64,000 bases of DNA from Dastarcus helophoroides (Eukaryota > Arthropoda > Insecta > Coleoptera > Bothrideridae). The notes beneath the pieces are model-generated. The model made no database searches. It was not told where the DNA came from and saw only the letters and a program-made list of their open reading frames with translations. The translations under genes and the position numbers were made by a program. Positions within the stretch are counted from its first letter, which is position 1, and every line of letters starts with the position of its first letter. Below are positions 35,887 through 49,214 of the stretch, one piece after another. The stretch is taken from assembly GCA_028583605.1 (NCBI GenBank), contig CM053337.1, positions 12,302,634-12,366,633 of the forward strand. Direction: 5' to 3'.

Positions 35887-38800
35887 ATGAAAAGGCCGCC
35901 TGGGCTGTGGGTACTCTTATCAGCTGGTACGTATCTAATTTCCATCTTATTATCGTAACGCGATCTTTCCAAGGAACCTAAACTTGGCAAATATTATGTC
36001 GACATTCTGTTTTCTATCATTGGTTGTGGTACTCGCTTTAATTTAACTTGAATGGATTTTTTTTAATAAGAAGTTCTTTTGAGCTTCCTTTAGCTATTAA
36101 TTTAACAATTTTTCTTAAAAGTGTTTTCTCTAACGCTAAGAAACAATGGCGTGCAGTACCATTTGAGACAGGGTAGACAAATAGATATCCGATAATTTCA
36201 ATACAGACAAAAGTAAACATTGGAATAGATGTAGTGTAGCAAAAATTATCGTGTACTTACAGAGCAGAAAGTCTTGCAAGAATCCTATTCGCAAGTTTGA
36301 AAGTGGAACTAAACTTTATGAATTATTAAACTTTTCAGTCTACGTATTTTTTTCCTTTGAAAATAATCTATTTGTAATTATCATACATTTTTTTTACCAA
36401 AATATTCAAACACAAGTTTAAGTTAGTTAAGTAGTAGTAGTTAAGTTAGTAAGGAATAACACGTCCTGTCGGGATAATTTCGTATTTATGAACACCAATA
36501 AAAGTTTTTTAGCCACTATAAGCAGCTTTCACCATGATCGCATTTTCACTGCATTTTCGTCACTAACAGTCCAATAAACTAACAGTAACAAAACAGTTCA
36601 ACACTGTATATATTAAATGTCTTGCATAAAGCTTGTTATAAAAATAAAACGAATGAATTCGGTTTGTATTAAATAAACACTAGAAAACACACACGGAACG
36701 TAGACGTTGACAACAAGACTAACAAATCTAGGGGATTTACCGAAATGGAAAGTTCTAATATAATGTACGTCCTCTGTAACAAAGATGCCGCTGCAATATA
36801 CATATTAGCAAATAAAAGGTGCTGTCTTTACATCTCCATATAAGCGCTATGGTCTAGTTGAAATGTGCCTATGGATTTGGCTTATGGAGCACCTACAGGG
36901 GAATATTGTGATGGAGTGTGACTGTTCACTGGAATATTACCGTATTCGTGTTAATTTTGCAATAACCTTGAATTCATTTTAAAAGTTTGTACCCTCTTTT
37001 AATGATTCAAAAGAGAAACCAAGTATTAATAAAGCGAAATACTGTCTCTGCTGAAAAATTAATTTTATTTAGGAGTAGAAGTGCATTTATATTTTCTTTT
37101 CTGATTTTGCTAGGGTAGGCAATGCCTTTTTGCCTTCATTGTATGCACGCCACTGCTAAGAAAAATATACAAAAACCGCATTCTTAAGTGTACGGGGTGG
37201 TTAATGTGGCAACTGAAAATCGTAACAAGTTAAAAATTTTATCACAGAAAAATTTTGAATCGATCTGTTGAATAATAATCCAAATCTCAAAGTGTGACTA
37301 CTTGAGACTGGACACGGACCTTTTTCAGTTAAAAAATAAAGCAAAAATTGTACCTCCTAACGGTAATTTTATTCAATTTTTATTAACATTTATTCCGATA
37401 CGATTTATCCGCTCCAAGTGCGGGCCTTCTTTGCCACCCTTCCTTGGCCACGTCACTGAGTGAAAAATCAAGGCAAAGCGTGACACCAGAATAAATTTTT
37501 GTGAGATGCAACGACCAGTGCTGGATTTACGTATAAATTATACAACCCATAACTTAGGACCTTTAACATTTTGAGAAGGGCGGAGGCAAATAGGTTTGAC
37601 TTCTTTTTTTAGTCATCGATTAAATTATTAGTGTGAATCTTTTTTTTTTGTTCGCCTAACACTGGCTCCATATCTCAATTAGCTTAAGGCCTCGTCAAGT
37701 TTAAATCCGGACGTGTCAACGGATATAAGGTAATCTTAAATATAAACGGTTATTTGGTACTTTATTAATTAGTAAGTTCAAACTTCGGACACAATAGGTC
37801 GCTGTAATTTGTACTTTCTTTAGCTTCGAGCTCCGTTTTGTATGATTTGCTTACTAACCTCATTTCGTCAATTAAAAGAAATAGAATATTACACGTCGTT
37901 ACACATTATAAATTATCACTGCGTTTGAGTTTAGATGTATTATTTTATGTTTAATATTTTATTTTATCAAAAATAAGTAGAGACTGACCTAGCTTCGATT
38001 TCGGTTTTAGTTTCGACCAAAACATCCGGATTCAATCAAAACTTCGGTCGGTCTCCTGCCGAAACTTGCGACTTCGGTATCAGCACAAAATAGGCCGAAA
38101 CCTCGGTCTAGTCGAAATTTCAATTTTTCAGTTTATGTTCGGACTTAAAAAATAGAATTTTGAGTAAAAAAATCTTCATTTATAAAAGAAATTCCGGATT
38201 TCCCTCCATACTTATTTCGTTTTTAAATTTGAAATTTAGAAAAAAAATATAAGATATATAATTGTTAAGTTTAAAGTGAAATTTAAAGCATTCAGAAAAA
38301 AGTTGAAATTTAGGACAACTAGAAGTTAATAATAATAATGTATTCTCAAATCGAGTTTAAAACGTAAACGCGGAATTTTGAAAAAAAAAACATTCCAAAT
38401 AAGCAATAAAGACGGCATAGCTATTAGTTCATTTTGAAGATTCCTTCGCAGCCAAACAGGATAATACGTTTTATCTATAGCAATATATACGGCATATACC
38501 ATAAAAATAATATTACTGATTAATGTTTATGGTTCACTGATTACTATGAATGAATTACGTCGTGCCTGGTAAAAGTAAAACTTCTGCTTTTAAATGGAAA
38601 GTCCGGTGTCGTCTTATTGTAATTTGTTCCAAGTATTGTCTTACTAAGTATATTATATTTAAGATTTTTGTTAGCCCTGCTTCAGAAGGATGTTTTTTTT
38701 TAATGATAAATGCAACTTGCTTACTATAAATTACGTCATTTTACAAACGAAATCTGTTTAATATAATATCTTGAAAGATTAATAAAGCTTGTAATATTAA

Positions 38801-41800
38801 CAGGGTGTCTCGACCATTATATTATTAATTGTAACCACAGAAAATCGAAACAAGTTCTCTTAAATAAACATCGTTTACAATTTCATAGATCAACAGATGC
38901 GTATGTGGTTATCATATAAGCCGACACTTGAAACTAATATAAAAATAATTGCGCCGAAAATTTGCACGTTTTCATCTCTCAGGCACAACTTCAGGTTTTG
39001 TTTTTACCAACTGCAAATTGTAGCATAACTTTCACATTATCTAGCGACGTCAAATCCAGTAACACCATGAACATACGATACAATTATGATTTTAAAAAAT
39101 TTGATACTAATATAAAATTGGGTATACATTTCAAAATTTTAATACACGTATCATTTTAATTTTTTCTCTACTCTCAAAAGTAATGGCATTATGACTAATA
39201 CGCCCACCCTGTGCACCAGCTGTCGTGATCATATAAGACATTTATGATTTTTTTAGATAGGCATCCAATTCGCTTGCAAGCGATGTAGGTTAAGGTTAAT
39301 AAACGTCGATTTAAAAGCGAAATCGTTTGAAATTGTTATGCACGTCTCGCCACGAGGTGTTAAGCAAAAGATTTCATAGAAATTTTAGGCACTACATCAA
39401 GTAACGTCGATGAAATTATTTCTAGAATATGATGCAATAAATAAATTCTCGATTTGTCAATCTATCGTTTTTAGAGTGGTTATTAGCGGTTGTTTTGTGT
39501 AAAATAGCACCAAAAAAAAAAAACATCACATTCGTGATAAAACTGTAATGAAAACGAGAGTTGAAAGAAGCTTGTGAATTGTAACGATTTTTAATAATAC
39601 ATTGGAAGATTCATTCAGGGTTTTTGCTTTTTATGGTTCAGATTACATTCAAAATTATCCATTGGCAAGTTTCAGAATATAATGAGCTTATATGATTCGT
39701 ATTCTTCGATACTTTTGGAACAATGCCCCTTTTATTACAATAAATTATATTAAAGTAAATTTTAGACAAAAGGAAGGAAAATGATTTTTTATTTGTTTCA
39801 AATTTTACCTTAACATATTATAGATAGATTAGATTTACCATGGTCACACATAAAAGTATTAATATTGAAAGTCTACGTATTATTTAATATGAATCAAAAT
39901 TAGACTTCGAGTAGAGACTTTTATTTGATAAATATTTTTCGTTCTTCATGGTAGACCCTTATTGACCGGAAATATTATGTTTTTTTTTTCAATTTATTTA
40001 ACATTTCTTCGGCCCAGTTTGTTTAGAAAGTTGTCAACAAACCATAAAAATTTAAATATTTCCAAACTGGGCCGAAGAAATGTTAAATAAATTTAAAAAA
40101 ACAAAATATTTTTCGTTTTATGAAATTCCACAGTTTCGTTGTTTTAAGTTAATGTTGCGTGTGGTAACATAATGTTTGTTTTAGGTGTGCTTTGGTTAAG
40201 TCTACAGGATGTTTACTGGAATCAGAGCCACATCGCTTATATTCGGAAAATCTTCGACCACTACCAGCACGACTGAAAGCTCGGAGGCGGCAGACGCGGC
40301 CGCTTCAGCTGTAAACAAAGAAGAAGAAGTAAGTTGAACTTTGCAATTTTTCGTCCTATTCCAAGTAAACTTTGTGCGTGAACGAATTTAGGTCTTTATC
40401 ACTTCTTCCTTTTTCGGTTAGAAAACAATATACCTAGCGCAGTATTTTTAGTCATCGTACAGTCAATTTTTCTAAAAGGTCTTATTTTATAGAATCTGGA
40501 ACGCGAAATGCGAATTTACAAATATAATTGAATTACGACTTGCCAATTGGTCGTTATGGGGCGTTTCGCGGAAAATAATGCGATTTGCTTAAAAATTGAA
40601 CTGTGCTTTAGTTAACAGCAAAGATAAATGCACGTTTAAGTTAACAAACAAGAGAGAAAGTGAGCTTTTTGGAGCGGAACCGAATTCTTAGGTAATTGTA
40701 CATGAAAACGTTTCCACATTTATGCGAATTTAATTGCATTTTTCATGCAGCTATTTAACTCATTGAACAATTTAATATGTTGATTTTGTTCTGAAGAAGA
40801 ATTCGCTTAGGGGTTTTCATTTTTGTAAAATTTTATTTTTTCGGTTTTGCAATTTTGACCTATAATCCCGATTTCTCGAGTTAATTTTCAGTTTAACTAA
40901 TATCCGATGCAAGAGAGCAAAGAAAGTCGTTTCCTGCATAGTTTTTGATCGATACACGACAAACGACGTCAACGCCATTTCGCCACCCTATCATCAAATC
41001 CTAATATCAAATGCGAAAAAGCCAAGAGAGCGCTATCTCTGTACCAGTATCCTAACATCCAATACAAGTACCGCAAGAGTTACGAGATGACTGTAAAGGA
41101 AATGTTGTGTTTTTGGTGAAAAATCGCGTTTTCCCAAGAAAACACAAATTTCAATAGACTTCAATAGCAACAATTTGAATTACAAAAATTTAATCCAAAT
41201 CGTTAGGGCCGTTTCCGAGATAACAAATATATACATATTTATATACAAGAATTGCTCGCTTAAAAATGAAAAACCTTGCACGTGACAACTTATAAATAAA
41301 AGAATTACATTCCGGAGAACAAATTAGTGATGATTTTTTTGTGTGTTTTTCTAATCGAATTGGACGTTATTTTTTTTTCTTTTGTTTTAGGGAGTGACGG
41401 AACACCCCGAAGGCGATGCGTCAAACGTGACCAAACCGACGCTCACCGGAATACCCCAAATCGATTACTATATACGATCCTAATCTACCCCAAGAGCTAA
41501 ACGGGTACAATCTGTCCGAATATCCTTTCTATGAAAGAGTACCAGAAGACATCGATTTCAAATGCGACGGACTCCACGACGGGTTCTACGCCAGTGTTCC
41601 TCACAAGTGCCAGGTAATTCCATTTTTTTTACATCAAGAGCGGATCCAAAGAATTTTCCTGGGGACGAAGGGCACAAACGACGAGGAAGAGATGCTCTCA
41701 TAAGCTCTGTCGGTTGTCAGGTTTTATATGGCAGGCGCGGTTGCTAAGGTCACTCTAGGGGAAATTTTGGGCATGGTCATAGAATTTCAGATACATAGAA

Positions 41801-44800
41801 TCTTTTCGAACATGGATTTATATGCGTATATGCGAGAATAAGAACGCTCAGTAATGTTTACTATTTTGATCGAAATGTGGATGAAAATGCGAAATATGAC
41901 TTAAATATTACGTAATATTGGTGTAATATTTATCTAATAAACTAATACATAAAATGAACAAAACTAAAGTAGGTAAATGCAATTTTGTTTTAAAGAAAAA
42001 AAAACATGAAAATTTTCAATATTCATATAATCACTCTTACTTGTAATACTGCATACTTGCATTAATCGTAATTGTTTTAAATGATAAAATTCCATCAAAT
42101 TTCAATCCAAAGATGAAAAGGAGAGTTGCATCATTTAAGAAATTGTATATCAAACGCGTTGTGGTAATCCATGAGGTGTTCACTGTCGTAAAATAGTAAT
42201 GAGTTCGATTACGATACAATCGATCGGATATAATTGTTATTAATTATACAAATAACGGCTTTAGTTAATAATTAAAGAAATATTTTCGTGTCTTTGTATT
42301 TTATTGGTAAAGTTACTTTCATAATCCTTTCACTGCAGTTATTGCTTTTTCGAATTTATCTCGATGTATTTAACTTACGTGAAAATTTTACTACTCAGAA
42401 GAGATTGTCCTTTTCGAATTTCGGTTCATATCATTAATTATTTATCTTCTTTGATTTTTTCTTCATACATCATTTGCATTTTCCTTTAATTTTAACTTTA
42501 AAATAAAACGGGACAAGTCAAACAATCGAGATGGTCAGGATTCTGCGAATAAAACGAAAATTAATTGGAGAATGACATCCACGAGAATGTTATTATAATT
42601 AATTGATAATTAGGCTATAAAAGGAATATTATTACCGGACATTTACATACAAATATGGATAGAGATGAGAAAACAGGTTTACCATCATTCGGATTGGATG
42701 GGACCCAATGAAATTTGTTTATTGAATTGTTAAAATCCCAGTGGAAGGCAGTTTATAGTATTTTGATCATTATCAAGGTCTCTTCAAGGAGTCTACTGTA
42801 GTTGGTTTGAAACGTTTTCTTTTTTTTCTTTAACAGCTATATCATTAAACTGAAAGAATTAAAAAAAGTTTATGTTGAGACTATCTCGATATAAACTGTG
42901 TTTCTTCCCTTTGAGAGCCAGAGAACTGAAGATTCAACTGCTATTCCAAGTGCCCCACTGAAAATATATGATTTTTCATCCAAAACACCGCATTTAGGAG
43001 GAGAGACAAATCTTACTACCTAAGATAACATAAATATAAACAAATCTATGCAAAGACCTTCAAAATTTTTTATTGCGAAAAATATGGAGTATTTAATTTT
43101 CAATAGTTATTCGATGTAATACGTAAAAATGAGATAAAAATTCAATTTTATTTAAAAAAACGACGCTGTACGGACGTCGTATTAAAAAGTATCACTATTT
43201 TTAGTGCATCATTGGATACTTTTCTAAATAATTTTAATAATTGTTAAAAGTAAAAGGAACGTATTTCGTGCGAATCACACTTTACGAGAATTCAACAGCT
43301 TTTCTAATTCCAGTTATGTAACGGTCGTTAAAAGCGAAAAGGTCGCGCACTTCTTTATACATTTACAATAATAATAAATACGAAATTATATTCAGAAGAT
43401 GTCAAGGTTATATAAGATGCGGTTGCCACATACCGAGCTTATATGGAAATTATATGCAAAACGATTATTTCTAAACTATAAACAAACGTCGTTATCATAT
43501 ATTTTTTTTATTCGTAGGTTTATCATCATTGTCTATTCGGAACGAGATACGATTTTTTGTGTGCGAATTACACGGCCTTCGATCAAAAGACTTTCATCTG
43601 CCATTTTGTCTCTGAAGTCGACTGCGTCAATTCCAAGAAGTTTTGGCATAGGTGAGCATAATTCAAGATTTTTAATGACAATAAATGATGAATTTATAAA
43701 AAATGAATAATCAATCTTGTAATTTAATTAGATAAAGTTTTAAATGGGCCAAAATAAGAAATTCAATTTCGTGCAGATCGGACTAAACTATTGCAATATT
43801 GAAGGCACTCTACTAAAATACCGAAAGGCTTTACAATTTTATTAACAACAATCATAATTAGAAATAATTACCTCCGTTGCGGTTGCCAATGTGACAAAAG
43901 GCGAAACCTTCCTTTGAACTTATTAAAAGCCAAAGTGTCCACATCGTTCTTTATAGTGAATTTTCGGAAGCAAATACGAGAATCGCCTACTGCAGTTGAT
44001 GATTGTAGCGAACTAACGTGTTAGAAATCGCGAAGTATATGAATCTCTCTATAGGAATGTGACAGACAGTATTATCGCGAAGTAACTGATGTGCTGCGAG
44101 TGCATATCTCTTGACGCCCATATCGTCTAGTCTAGAACTTACCAGAGGTCGAAGCAATTGCGATTCATTCACTATTCATGTTATTAATTGCTGTACTACG
44201 TTTTATTTCTTGGTCCAAATAAAGTGTTTCAATTCACGGAATATTAATAATCGAACCTAACGCAATATTGATTCCTTTGATATCAACTGTTAACATCAAA
44301 AATTGGAATCAAAAAATGCGAAGATTTTTTAATTTCCCTCGAAAATCGAAATTATATTTATATTATTTGATCCTATGCCAGCTTATTCATGCTCTGGCTA
44401 CGCTACAAATTGGATCCTAACAACCCTTCTATTTTATAATTCGTTCATAAATTCAGCAACAGACATACACACAAATTTTTATCGTATCATTGAAAATTAA
44501 GTGTGCTTAAAATTAGATCAATAGGTTTGAAAATTTATTAGATTCGAAGCTTGGAAACTAAAGACCGGTTTCGATCTTGTTAGATCTCGGGTTTCCAAAC
44601 TTCGAATCTAATAAATGTTCAAACCTATTGGTCTGTGCATTAGAATCCTTGTCTTCTGGGAAATGTTTCCTAGAGAGCAACCGTTTCGCTAGGTGGCAGT
44701 GTTTCAACTGTTGGTAGTTCAGCTACCTATGATTCAGTATACACATCTGGAGGGCTGCATGAATTTGTAGCCTAGGTTGCATTCTACTTGCATAGATCTT

Positions 44801-47800
44801 TATTGATAATTATTAACCTCATAATATTTAGCAGCTTCATAATAACTTAGTAGCACATAATACGTTAATTACAATTGTAATACGTTAGTTAGCTATCATA
44901 ATACCCTAAATACAAATTTCATTTTAATAGTTTGCTGATTTTTTTATGTCATCGTTGCCAATGATACGGTAAAGCTTTGAATGCAATTCGATTATTAGCT
45001 TATTTAAACAATCTCCTACGTCCTCGATTATTATAAATCGCATAATAATCTCGTTACATTAATAGCTGTAATTAATCTGTCGATTGAAAATATTCGAAAA
45101 CGAATTTAATTAAAATGTGGCTGTAACAATTTTTTTTGCAAAATTTAACATGTCTTTTTGCCCCAATAGGGATCGAATTTCTAAAAATCTCTAAGAATAG
45201 TGAATGCCCCATGATAATTAATTTTTTTCTTCAGAAACGACGCATTATACCAAGCGGCTTCCACGACCACCATCAAGCCACAATTCATCTATACGCCCCC
45301 GCCGAATCCGCCACCCATCTTACGAGGTTCCGGCGATTCTTCCAGACCGCCGGCCGCTCAGGAGAAAAGGCGGCCGCACCGTCGGCCCGTTTATCAAGAT
45401 TACGACGATTACGAATATCAGGATTACTATGCGCCGAGACGACCGGGGAAACGGCGCGTCAATCGACCGAGGAAGCGGCCGGTGTATTACGATGACGATT
45501 ACGAGGAGGAATACGAAGATGACAGATACGACAGGAGAGGGAGAAGGCCCTACGATAGAAGACGAGGTATACAGGAGGAGGCCCAGCAGAGACGAGTACG
45601 AAGACGACTACGAAGAAGACGCGGGAAGAAAGCACAAGGTTAAGTCGAGAGATGAGGATGCTTACGAGGACGACGAAAGGGATAGGAGAGGCAGCGGGGG
45701 CAGAAGACACAAAAAACCCGAAGATGACGTCGTGTACGAAGATGAGGATAACGTTCGAGGGGGCGAAGACGTGAAACACGATAAAAAACCCAAAGCGAAA
45801 CCGAGAGACGGTGAGGAAAAAAGCGCCAGCGATGAAAGTAGAAGGAAAGCAAAACCGCCTGCGGACGAAGAAACTTACGAAGAGGATAGTAGCGAACGAA
45901 AGGATCGAAGACAGAAGAAGAAACGGAGATAAAAGACAGAAAAAACGCCCAAGAGATGAAGACAGTTACGATTACGATGATAGAATTTCTCAAAAAGGCG
46001 CGAACGGAGGGAACAGAAGATTAAAAAATCGACCGAGGGACGATGACCGTCCTAGAAGGAACAAGAGACCAATCGAAGACGATTATGAAGACGATCGAAG
46101 AAACCGAAATCCCGATAGTAAACCAGAAGAAAAAACCATGGTATGACAAAAATTTTTCCACGTCGCAATCCATTGATTCCTAACAATAAAATATTGCGCT
46201 GTTACATTTGATCCCGAAAAAAGTGGAATTTGTGAACAAAATCGAAAACAAGTCGAAAAAAAAATCGAACTTTCGTGAATCAAAATTTTAAAAATCTAGA
46301 AATTTTCAAAGGTCGAAATTTTGAAAAAATCCTTGGTTATCTTCAAAAATTGATATACAAATCTTGCCCCTTGAAACCGAGAAAGATTAAAAAATACAAA
46401 CAAATGTGGTTGGTTTTGGGGGACAAGATTTATACATCGAGGTCAAAATTTTCAAAAATAAGGTAAACAATTTTTGGTCTAAGGTAAATTTAGGTACAAT
46501 CGCATTATTTTGATACGAGAAATCCTGTTCTGTGTACCATTACTTACGGTCCGGGCTGTATTAACAAAAAAAACAGAATTTTAAAAAAGTTCCAATTTTC
46601 AAAATAAGTCAAAACTTCCACAAAAGTTTAAATATTTTAAAACTTTGAAAAAAGTCAAAATTTTGGGAGCCGAACGAGAAAAGTCAAATTTTCAATAAAA
46701 ATCAATTCTTCAACAATAATTGGAATTAAAAAAAATGGATCCAAGAATCCTTCCTCTTCTTTCATGCATTTTATAATTAAATTATCTGAAATCTTTTATC
46801 AAAAAATCTGATAAAAATATCGTTTGCAGGTAAAACCAGTCAGCGGTTCCATCTACGATAGGGAGAGGCCGGCGCCTAGAATAAAGCGACCAGTTCCGAA
46901 AAACGAAGCTGACAAATACGCTTACAAAGCGTCGACACCTGCAAAACATGAACCGGTCGAAGAGGAAGAATATTATGATGATTACGAGGAGTTTATTCCA
47001 AAAAGAAAGTACTGACAGACGACACAGGCCCAAAGACGACGATGAAAGAAGGGGACAGACGGCGGCGGCTTCTAAGCCCAAGCATCTATCGAGAAGGCCT
47101 GATTATGAAGACACCGGAAGAATGAGATCTAGGAAACCACCAAGGTATCGTAGAAATGTCATTTCTTTCAACTCTCCTTAGAGGCCGAATTGTTAAAATC
47201 AGCTAAATATATGTCGTAATCATTTCTTTCGTAGATTATTTATACAAAATGTTGTGTCTTTGCTATTTCGAAACTCCATTTCACCCCCTTAGAGGCTGAA
47301 TTCTTAAAATTACTCAAATTTTGTGTCTGCTATTTTGAAACTCCATTTCATCCCCTTAGAGCCTTAATTGTTAAAATCACTCAAATATGTGTTTAATGTG
47401 TCAGAATGCATTATTAACTTTGTTACATCCTAATTTTGAAACTGCTTCACCTCGTTTTTCACCCCTTTCATTCCCTTCTAATTACTCACCTATACTATGA
47501 ATGAATTCCACTCGTCAAACTTGGTGTTTCTGACCTCAGTAATTACGTCTGTGAATTAATGATTAAGTTTTTTAGTCGCTCGACAGTTCTCTCTATAATA
47601 TTAGTATAAAGTTAGATTTTATGAAAAATTTACAATAGTTTATTACTGACAGTTAACATATTTTTTTTATTATTTAAAGGTACGACTCCCCGGAGGAAGA
47701 TAGAACCAGGGAAGAAGAGAAGAGTAAATTGAGAGAACAAGATGTGGGCGAAGAGAATTCAAGCGGGATAAAAAATTCGGAAAGAGGGAATTCATTCGAC

Positions 47801-49214
47801 GGCAAAAGATCCTCCAGCGGTAGGAAGGGCCTAAGAGGCAATCATTCAAATAAGGAAAAACGATTCGAAGAAAAAAATGAATCTAAAAATGATTCGACCG
47901 ATGGGGAAAAATCAAATACGTTTCGTAACGAAAAATCACCAGAAATTAAAACCGACTCAGTCGTCGGTAATAACAAACGAGAACCAATTGAACATGTCAG
48001 ACTGAACAACAGCGGAAGAGCAAGCGAATCTAAATTAAAAGAGAGAAAACACGAACAAAACGTAAAAGATTCAAAAAGTGAGGACCAACGATCAGCTGAA
48101 AATAATGAACCAAGATCAAGAACGCCCACTAAAGCTGAAGAAACAAGAAACAGAGAGACCAGTTCTGAAACTAGCGAAGATAAAAGGACGAAATTTGTAC
48201 CAGCGCACAGTCGATTCAACACGAGCAAGAACGCACCAACAGAACCTCCACCGTTAGATTTGGAAGAGTACGAATACGAATATGACGATAAATCTCTGGA
48301 AATCACCACTACCACGACTACGACCAAAGCGCCTTCCACTACGGAAGTCATATTTAAAGAAAGACCAGAACAAATAGTTCGCATAGTAAAGCGGCCTTTC
48401 CTTCCTAGCAGAGGCGGTAACCCGTTCACCGCTAGAGGTTTGCAACCTGTCGGCGCCAAAGCGGAAAAACGTGAAGAAGAACCGGACGCGGAAAACCCCC
48501 ATCAGGTCGAGGAAGTCTTCAAACCGTCCCCGATTTTAATAAAAATCCCTCGACCGAGTCCCACTCCAATAAAAAGCGACGCGAACGATCTAAAAACATC
48601 GAGACCACCCTTTCAAATCAAACAAACATTTAAAGAATACAACGGACCTCGAACGACGCAAAAACCGAAGATACCCGAACGCAATCCTCTCGATATCGGG
48701 GAAAACGAGTACGACGTCACTTTAAATGACGCCCTCAATCCCACTTTGCCCAATTTAGCGATTAGAAGCTTCCCTAATCCGGCGACATCCAACGATTATA
48801 CTTTTAGCGCCTTTCAGCGTCCGAGACTCGCGGTAGATTCGCTTATCGGTTCGACGAACGCTGAATACGTTTACCAACCAAAACCGCCGGCGGTTCGACC
48901 ACAAACTTATCGGGATCAGTACGTAGCTACGACTTCCGAAAATAGAGAGAAGTACGTACGAGCGCCCGAATACGTTAGAGCGCCCGAACACGTTAGAGCC
49001 GCCCGAACAATACGTTAGAGCGACCGATCAAATTACGAGAGCCACCGATCAGTACGTCAGAAACGCCGAGCAGTTTCGCCAGATCGCCCGAACAATACGC
49101 GAGAGTGGGCAATCATCAACTCCGAGATAGGCTCCAAACTCAACGCGTTTATTATACAGCTTTTTGAGGCGTTATTATGGCGGATTTGGGGCGAATGATC
49201 CGGATCCATCGATG
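35887..49214 (+). CDS. CPAP1 protein D with one CBM14 domain and a long charged tail; multiply frameshifted
   Basis: Seven exons: 35887..35926, 40185..40328, 41391..41613, 43518..43651, 45235..46140, 46830..47144 and 47680..49214. Splice sites are mostly clear and phases agree. Exons 1-2 give a signal peptide (MKRPPGLWVLLSAGVLWLSL). Exons 3-4 hold the chitin-binding domain with cysteines FKC, HKC, HHC, FLC, FIC, VDC; its intron follows KCQ, as in gene C. After the domain comes a proline-rich linker, then about 800 residues rich in Arg, Lys, Asp, Glu, Tyr (YEDDYEED-like runs), a Thr stretch and an APEYVR-type repeat. Reading this requires +1 shifts near 41469, 45565, 45893-45929, 47010, 49003 and 49088 (firm), and near 40242, 49164 and 49172 (less firm). 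The corrected length would be 1096 residues up to a GTAAGT at 49215; a further exon may follow, or the frame runs on to a TAA at 49248. It could be a real gene with assembly errors, or a recent pseudogene. Confidence 0.75.
39945..40107. repeat. Palindromic repeat in intron 1 of gene D
   Basis: TTTAACATTTCTTCGGCCCAG and its inverse flank a short loop (arms about 39984-40020 and 40050-40098). The upstream part (TTCTTCATGG.. TATTGACC) and the GGCCCAGTTTG core recur at 50450-50590. Confidence 0.65.
44520..44790. repeat. Second, partial copy of the 3995-4945 element
   Basis: Shares AATAGGTTTGAA, GGTTTCGATCTTG and, at its right end, CAGCTACCTATGATTCAGTA and GGTTGCATTC. It also contains a local palindrome (TTAGATTCGAAGCTTGGAAA with its inverse). 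In intron 4 of gene D. Confidence 0.6.
46340..46450. repeat. Copy of the palindromic MITE family
   Basis: CTTGCCCCTTGAAACCGAGA and GGGGGACAAGATTTATA are the two diverged arms. In intron 5 of gene D. Confidence 0.55.
47171..47400. repeat. Three-copy tandem repeat in intron 6 of gene D
   Basis: CCTTAGAGGCCGAATTGTTA, CCTTAGAGGCTGAATTCTTA and CCTTAGAGCCTTAATTGTTA mark three units spaced about 110 and 70 bases apart, with GAAACTCCATTTCA between them. Confidence 0.65.

Noticed and set aside
40209..40328. Translation of gene D starting at ATG 40209, avoiding one frame change
   Set aside because: It would leave the protein without a signal peptide, whereas exon 35887 plus the other frame gives a good one; kept as an alternative.
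45459..45993. Minus-strand frames of 106 and 117 residues
   Set aside because: Shadows of the Arg/Asp-rich exon of gene D on the other strand.
47842..48459. 205-residue minus-strand frame rich in Leu and Val
   Set aside because: Antisense shadow of the Lys/Glu-rich exon 7 of gene D.
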